Assembly: GCA_004151065.3 (NCBI GenBank)
Contig: NWUY0300026372.1
Span: forward strand, 18,126 to 30,183
DNA from: Larix sibirica
Lineage: Eukaryota; Streptophyta; Pinopsida; Pinales; Pinaceae
Reading direction: 5' to 3'
DNA length: 12,058 nucleotides
Position numbers and translations under genes: made by a program. Under the pieces are notes generated by a model, which was not told the origin of the DNA, ran no database searches, and worked only from the letters and a program-made list of their open reading frames with translations. The number at the start of each line of letters is the position of its first letter. Position 1 is the first letter of the stretch. Shown here piece by piece: positions 8,435 to 12,058 of the stretch.

Positions 8435-8446
8435 TCACAAGTAACA

Positions 8447-8876
8447 GGAGATAGTAAAACATTAATTTCTCACAAAGTACGATCTGGGTTTTTGAGATAT
8501 TTTGAGGATAGGCTTCTATTGACTCAATGATGGCTCATACTAAAAATCTCAAGAAACCACTTCATGGATCTTTTGTTATGGAATTAGCAACAGGTGTCCA
8601 CAAGTAACATCATCAGCCATGTTTATGCAAAAGTCATCATTAGTATTCAGTTTTCAAAGATAACTACAACTATGTTCTTTTTCTGATGTTTAATCATAAT
8701 TCACATGAAAATACTAAAGATATTTAATGGAAGACACCTTAGATATAAATCACGCCATAAGCATAAAAATGGATAAGTATTAATATAGGGTTATGGATGG
8801 GAAAGAAGGGATTAAGAGTAGGGAACAGATAGTGTAAAATGACGACAAATCCATGACCCAACACTTTATTTTATGT
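8447..8876. other. non-coding stretch, no gene seen
   Basis: AT-rich sequence between the LTR-like segment and block A. All frames are broken at short intervals. It contains one further AAGTAACA motif copy (8602-8609) and nothing else I can name. Confidence 0.4.
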
Positions 8877-8877
8877 C

Positions 8878-10659
8878 TAGGGTAGAAAGTAATCTGGACT
8901 ACTCTCCACTAGTGATCCATAACTAAGGATATCATTTTTTTTCACCTGATAATTTTGATTCTTTATTCCTGTGTATTGGGAAAACAACCCAGATTTTGCC
9001 TTTGGGTTCTCTGGTGCTGATAAATATTCATGTTGTGGAGGCCACGCTACAGTACGGAGATACTCAATGGAAAAAATATGTCTTGCTTGAAGTGGCTCCT
9101 TGACCTTGATCAATAATACCCCCATTGTGGTTCACTCTTGCTCTTTTTGGTGTTGGGATGCTCCTGGCACTGTTATTCAATTTATACATCTGATTGAACC
9201 TTTATCGATGACCTTTTTACCCCAACTTCCTTGTTTTGGGGGATTGAAATCACCTATGATTTCTAGTTTTTATCTTGTTGTAGAATCTTCTGAACATCTT
9301 CCCATTTCTCCACATTTGCAATTTTATCCAACTGATCATTAGATTGGTTGATATATTAAGCTAACTTCACTTTTTGTCTTTTGTCATATATGACCTTGTG
9401 AGGCTCATATATCTACTTCATCCCTAATGGGAAATTGAGGATCTTCATCATATCTTCAAGTAAGGTATGATTTGTCCTTTATTTTACTGTAAAATACCTA
9501 ACCTCCTTGGGAAGTTTGAAGGTAATGGGGCTCTTATTATTGACAAAATGCCATATGGCATGAATCAAATATATGCCTTATATACTCAAGGGAAAAAAAC
9601 CTTGGTGCAAGGAAGGTAGGGAATTGGTATGGTTCCATATTTGAAGCATAAATTCGTATCTATGTGTACTTATCATACAAAAACCAGTCACCTACCATTC
9701 TATCTTGTCTTAGCTACGGTAGCTTCTTATGCTTTGTAAAAATTCTAGGAGGTGAATTGCCATGAAGTAAAGTATAAGCAATAGACATTATCTTATTTAT
9801 AAACTCACTGAAACCTACATTATATGGTTGTGCCTTTGTCAACTAAAGGTCTGAAGGTTGAAAGGAACTAGCCTAGTGATACATTATTATATACAATAGG
9901 TAATATAGGTACCTAAAGAACTTCATGGAAAAAAAATTTGAAAGTTGATCATGGATCATATCAGCTAAGAACTAGGTAGACTCATGTTTATCCATTTGGT
10001 TCCCTAAGGGAGGGAATGTTGTGGATAGAAAACCTAATACAATGTCATCCACCACTCTTCCATGGTCATATCATAGTACCTGACATACCATATCCACTGC
10101 TTGCTTGGTAATTTCTGAGAAAATATACATCTTATAAGGGGGTGGCTTGTTTGGAAGCTTTTCTTCTTAAGGAAGAATCCCTTTTAGCAATTAGTCATTT
10201 TCCTCCCGATTGAGGGATTGGAATCCACTTTGAAGGGAACCTTCATCAATCCTGTATAGGTATTCAATCCTCTACAGGTCTTCAATCCTATACAGGGCTT
10301 CAATCCTGTGCAGGTCTAACATTTCTTGGATTGAGTCCCAAGTGATAGGGAAAATAACGATGGACTGGTAATTGGATAGGATGGCTCTCTTTTTAGGGGA
10401 ATATAATTAAAACATCGAGTAACAAGCTCAAGGAATTGGTGTGTAGGGGGGACAACAACTCGGGGTAAATTTGACTCCCATAGGTGCAGGAAATCCTAGG
10501 AATCCTTAAAGCATGCTTCTACTTCAGTAATGACCTTGTACATGTTTGGTATTGACAGAATTGGGTCGAAGAGGTCACTTACATGTCCATGATGTGTTCA
10601 TCTGAAGGGTTTGGCTTCTTGTTGATTTTGGGTAAATCAGAGGTTTAAGTAATGGCCAT
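8878..10659 (-). pseudogene. unknown protein, block A, interrupted
   Basis: I recognise no domain. A plausible ATG is at 10659-10657 (MAIT, then a stop). Reading downward with frame changes: DLFDPILSIPNMYKVITEVE, VVPPTHQFLELVTRCFNYIP, the four-copy hexapeptide repeat (10317-10246), then YKMYIFSEITKQAVDMVCQV, VVDDIVLGFLSTTFPPLG, FLADMIHDQLSNF, YNVGFSEFINKIMSIAYTLL, RMVGDWFLYDKYT, MEPYQFPTFLAPRFFSLEYI and, lower, DQLDKIANVEKWEDVQKIL (about 9330-9275). The last open part (9125-8877) contains LQARHIFSIEYLRTVAWPP and ends in a stop. One frame is kept for about 800 bp (10315-9500) with about ten scattered stops, which argues for a decayed gene and not chance. The length is about 590 codons. The plus-strand frame at 9100-9342 is antisense to it. 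Confidence 0.45.
10246..10317 (-). repeat. four 18-bp tandem repeats encoding a hexapeptide
   Basis: Four contiguous 18-bp units start at 10246, 10264, 10282 and 10300, each beginning TCAATCCT and containing TA(C/T)AGG or TGCAGG. The unit is a multiple of three. On the minus strand, in the frame that continues into block A, it encodes the pattern x-L-(H/Y)-R-I-(E/D): DLHRIE, ALYRIE, DL*RIE, YLYRID. One unit has a TAG in place of the aromatic codon. This suggests it arose by slippage while the frame was still coding. Confidence 0.8.
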
Positions 10660-11011
10660 ATTGTGTTATAACAAGAGAATTCAATAATTTGAGAGGGGGA
10701 ATTATAGAATTACTAGTATCGGGACAATGGTTTTTAGCTTTAAGGTTGCACGAGTCAATTTCACTTTCTTATGTGCAGCTTGATTAGATAATAATTTATT
10801 TGAATGCTCAAGTATGTCATTTGAAAAACCTTGAATTTTCATGCAATAACTGCAGGATTACGTGGCACCATCTCATTCATCGGTAAATTATGACATGGTC
10901 AGTATTTAATTGTGGACCATTGGATATATCAACATGGTGATCTATTATTGTCCCATGTCATGCTTACAAGTCAAGCTATCACACTAAACTTATGGCTAGA
11001 TCCATTTGTGG

Positions 11012-11325
11012 TTTCGGTCCCATGCATCGAGTAGTTTTTTTTCTTTCCCTCATGAGCTTGGATGAATGAAAGGTTTCCATGTCAAAATCTTGGTAATGCA
11101 TTTTAGGCCCATGTGTTTTATATTATATTCTACACATATTTTTGTGCCTGAATGCTCGAGATTCATCGATCTGGTGATCGTATCTTTGATCTATGAGGTG
11201 CTCCTATGGTGTGCAAGTGAATGAGGAGTATGGTTTTGTTAGTAAGCAGCTTTAGGCCCATGCATCAAATGGTTTGAATTTCTTTCTTTCATAGGCCTAA
11301 ATGAATGGAAGGTTTCCTTCTCAAT
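11012..11325. repeat. diverged direct duplication, about 235-bp offset
   Basis: The segments 11012-11085 and 11251-11325 align over about 75 bp: both begin TTT(C/A)GG(T)CCCATGCATC, share a T/C-rich run, then ATGAATG(A/G)AAGGTTTCC and TCAA. Weaker similarity continues to the left at the same offset (TGGTGATC near 10936 and 11172). The copies look like two units of an old tandem duplication. Confidence 0.6.
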
Positions 11326-11330
11326 GGACT

Positions 11331-11375
11331 AATGAATTAATCGTACTCGAGTATTGAAAATGAATTAATCGTACT
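11331..11375. repeat. 17-bp direct repeat
   Basis: AATGAATTAATCGTACT occurs exactly at 11331-11347 and 11359-11375, with an 11-bp spacer. The flanks TGGACTA also recur on both sides, suggesting a short local duplication. Confidence 0.75.
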
Positions 11376-11458
11376 ATGGACTAGTTCTAACCGATCTTCA
11401 AGCTTTCCTCATACCTTCCGATTGTCTACCTGACCTGACATTTGATAGCCTCCCAAAC

Positions 11459-11574
11459 TTTCTTCCGATGGGCTCTTGGAATTTCCTCCAATAGGTTATT
11501 GCGCATTCCTTCGCTAAGCTCTCATAATTTCCTATGATAGGATCTCGGGCCTTCCTTTGTTAGGCTCAATAACC
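11459..11574. repeat. degenerate 22-24-bp tandem array, five units
   Basis: Units start at 11459, 11482, 11506, 11528 and 11552. Most share TTTCCTnnnATAGG followed by CTC or TCTC-type sequence (for example TTTCCTATGATAGGATCTC at 11528 and TTCCTTTGTTAGGCTC at 11552). The unit length is not a multiple of three, so a coding origin is unlikely. It is an old minisatellite-like array or repeated U3 enhancer sequence. Confidence 0.5.
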
Positions 11575-11784
11575 TATGAATATCAAAATGTATCTGCATG
11601 CTAACACTCTCATACTCTTGATCTTGATCTCTTTTGAGGTTGAGAATTGAATGGAAAATATGATTGATTTACATAATATGTTCTATTCTACACATCAAGA
11701 TCTCTCCAATGACCTCCCACAAGTTGACCTATCATGTTGACCACCATGATATTGAGTGGATGCCACGCCAAATTCCATTATTCG

Positions 11785-11790
11785 CACGTG
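11785..11790. promoter_or_regulatory. G-box CACGTG
   Basis: A palindromic CACGTG, the core site of plant bZIP and bHLH factors, lies 43 bp upstream of a plus-strand TATAAA. A single hexamer may occur by chance; its position is the only support. Confidence 0.3.
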
Positions 11791-11832
11791 TGGAGATATT
11801 CACATGAAGAATCTTAAGAAGATTTTATAGGT

Positions 11833-11844
11833 TATAAACCCTAA
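11833..11844 (+). promoter_or_regulatory. TATAAA overlapping a telo-box
   Basis: TATAAA (11833-11838) runs directly into AAACCCTAA (11836-11844), the plant telo-box found in promoters of growth and translation genes. The telomere-like tract lies about 30 bp downstream, where a transcription start would be expected. This could be the promoter of an LTR or gene whose body extends beyond the window. Confidence 0.35.
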
Positions 11845-11870
11845 TATTAATTGGGGTTGAAGCATACAAA

Positions 11871-11891
11871 AAACCTAACCCTAACCCTAAA
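11871..11891. repeat. short telomere-like tract
   Basis: The tract reads AAACCTAACCCTAACCC followed by TAAA, that is about three CCCTAA(A) units. It is far too short to be a chromosome end, and it more likely reflects a 5'-leader motif, an interstitial relic or chance. Confidence 0.5.
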
Positions 11892-12058
11892 TTACTATCA
11901 AGATATATTAAATACTAGGCCGCGAGGAAAAGAAGGGGTTTCACTCTTATTGTATTTTGTATTATTCCATTGATTCAAAATGGATCAATATATAATTTGT
12001 CATCTATTTTGGTGCTTTTTGGGTGGAAAGATTGGATGAATTGGCTTGCAGGGCCCAT
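11892..12058 (+). other. possible leader or LTR U5 sequence at the window edge
   Basis: Downstream of the promoter-like cluster the sequence is T-rich with TTGTATTTTGTATTATTCC and a near-inverted ATTGATTCAAAATGGATCAAT, a style common in R/U5 regions of plant LTRs. No open frame or PBS is visible before the window ends. Confidence 0.25.

Larger units (their letters stand above)
7420..8446 (-). repeat. LTR-like non-coding segment (candidate)
   Basis: No coding frame is visible on either strand. Read on the minus strand, it starts in a TGTTACTT-rich segment with an 11-bp hairpin (8409-8434) and has a TATA-like TATAATTAAG at 8145-8136. It continues into a T-rich region and then repeated GTGTG/TGCAAGTGTG motifs, and ends just before block B. 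This order resembles U3-R-U5 followed by an internal coding region. No PBS was recognised at the inner end, and I could not find matching 5-bp flanks, so the ends are approximate. A solo LTR splitting one gene (blocks A and B) is the alternative. Confidence 0.35.
10660..11780. other. non-coding stretch with diverged repeats
   Basis: No gene-like frame is seen on either strand. It contains a diverged duplication (11012-11085 and 11251-11325), a 17-bp direct repeat (11331-11347 and 11359-11375) and a degenerate tandem array (11459-11574), each listed separately. Upstream of block A's ATG no convincing promoter was recognised. Confidence 0.5.

Noticed and set aside
7420-8446. Exact LTR ends with a 5-bp target-site duplication
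   Set aside because: I tested several TG...CA end pairs (for example 7420 with 8434, 8446 or 8461) and found no matching flanking 5-mers, so the ends are left approximate.
9100-9342. Plus-strand open frame of 80 codons
   Set aside because: It is antisense to block A, has no recognisable motif and no supporting context.
11871-11891. Possible true telomere or chromosome fusion point
   Set aside because: There are only about three units, no longer degenerate array flanks them, and they sit in a promoter-like setting.

Overview
The window looks like plant nuclear DNA from a large, repeat-rich genome. It is AT-rich, contains no intact gene that I can support, and is built from decayed retroelements nested beside each other. 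The retroelement families (Ty3/gypsy with a tRNA-Asp-type primer binding site, plant RVT_3-type RNase H) and a short telomere-like CCCTAAA tract point to a land plant. A conifer or other gymnosperm is plausible from the old, heavily decayed elements, but this is not proven here. Nothing suggests a bacterial, organellar or viral genome.

Layout. (1) Positions 1-1853, plus strand: the 3' part of a retroelement or retrocopy. It has a type-I RNase H fragment with a damaged catalytic site, an unrecognised coiled-coil-like frame, an A/T-rich 3' tail and a terminal A9 tract. The A tract abuts, without a break, the minus-strand RNase H of the next element, so this unit probably inserted into it. (2) Positions 1854-5520, minus strand: a Ty3/gypsy element read from high to low coordinates. 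The order is a 637-bp LTR (4884-5520), a PBS (4857-4876), gag, an aspartic protease, then an RNase H directly after the protease with no reverse transcriptase between them. It carries many stops and frameshifts. The 3' LTR is missing from the window.

(3) About 5700-10660, minus strand: a long, coding-like but broken stretch in two blocks. Block A (10659 to about 8878) and block B (about 7410 to 5700) match no domain I can name. Block A starts with a four-copy in-frame hexapeptide repeat. Block B is a long coiled coil followed by a globular region. They are separated by about 1.4 kb of non-coding, AT-rich DNA (7420-8870) that has LTR-like promoter features and several small repeats. The two blocks may be halves of one gene split by an insertion, or one block may belong to the LTR-like unit.

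(4) Positions 10660-12058: non-coding. There is a diverged 235-bp-spaced duplication, a degenerate 22-24-bp tandem array, and near the right edge a plus-strand promoter-like cluster (G-box, TATA, telo-box, telomere-like tract) that may start an element or transcript running out of the window.

Functionally, the region records successive retroelement insertions. The most unusual points are the gag-protease-RNase H order without RT, the unknown long minus-strand family, and the in-frame hexapeptide repeat within it.
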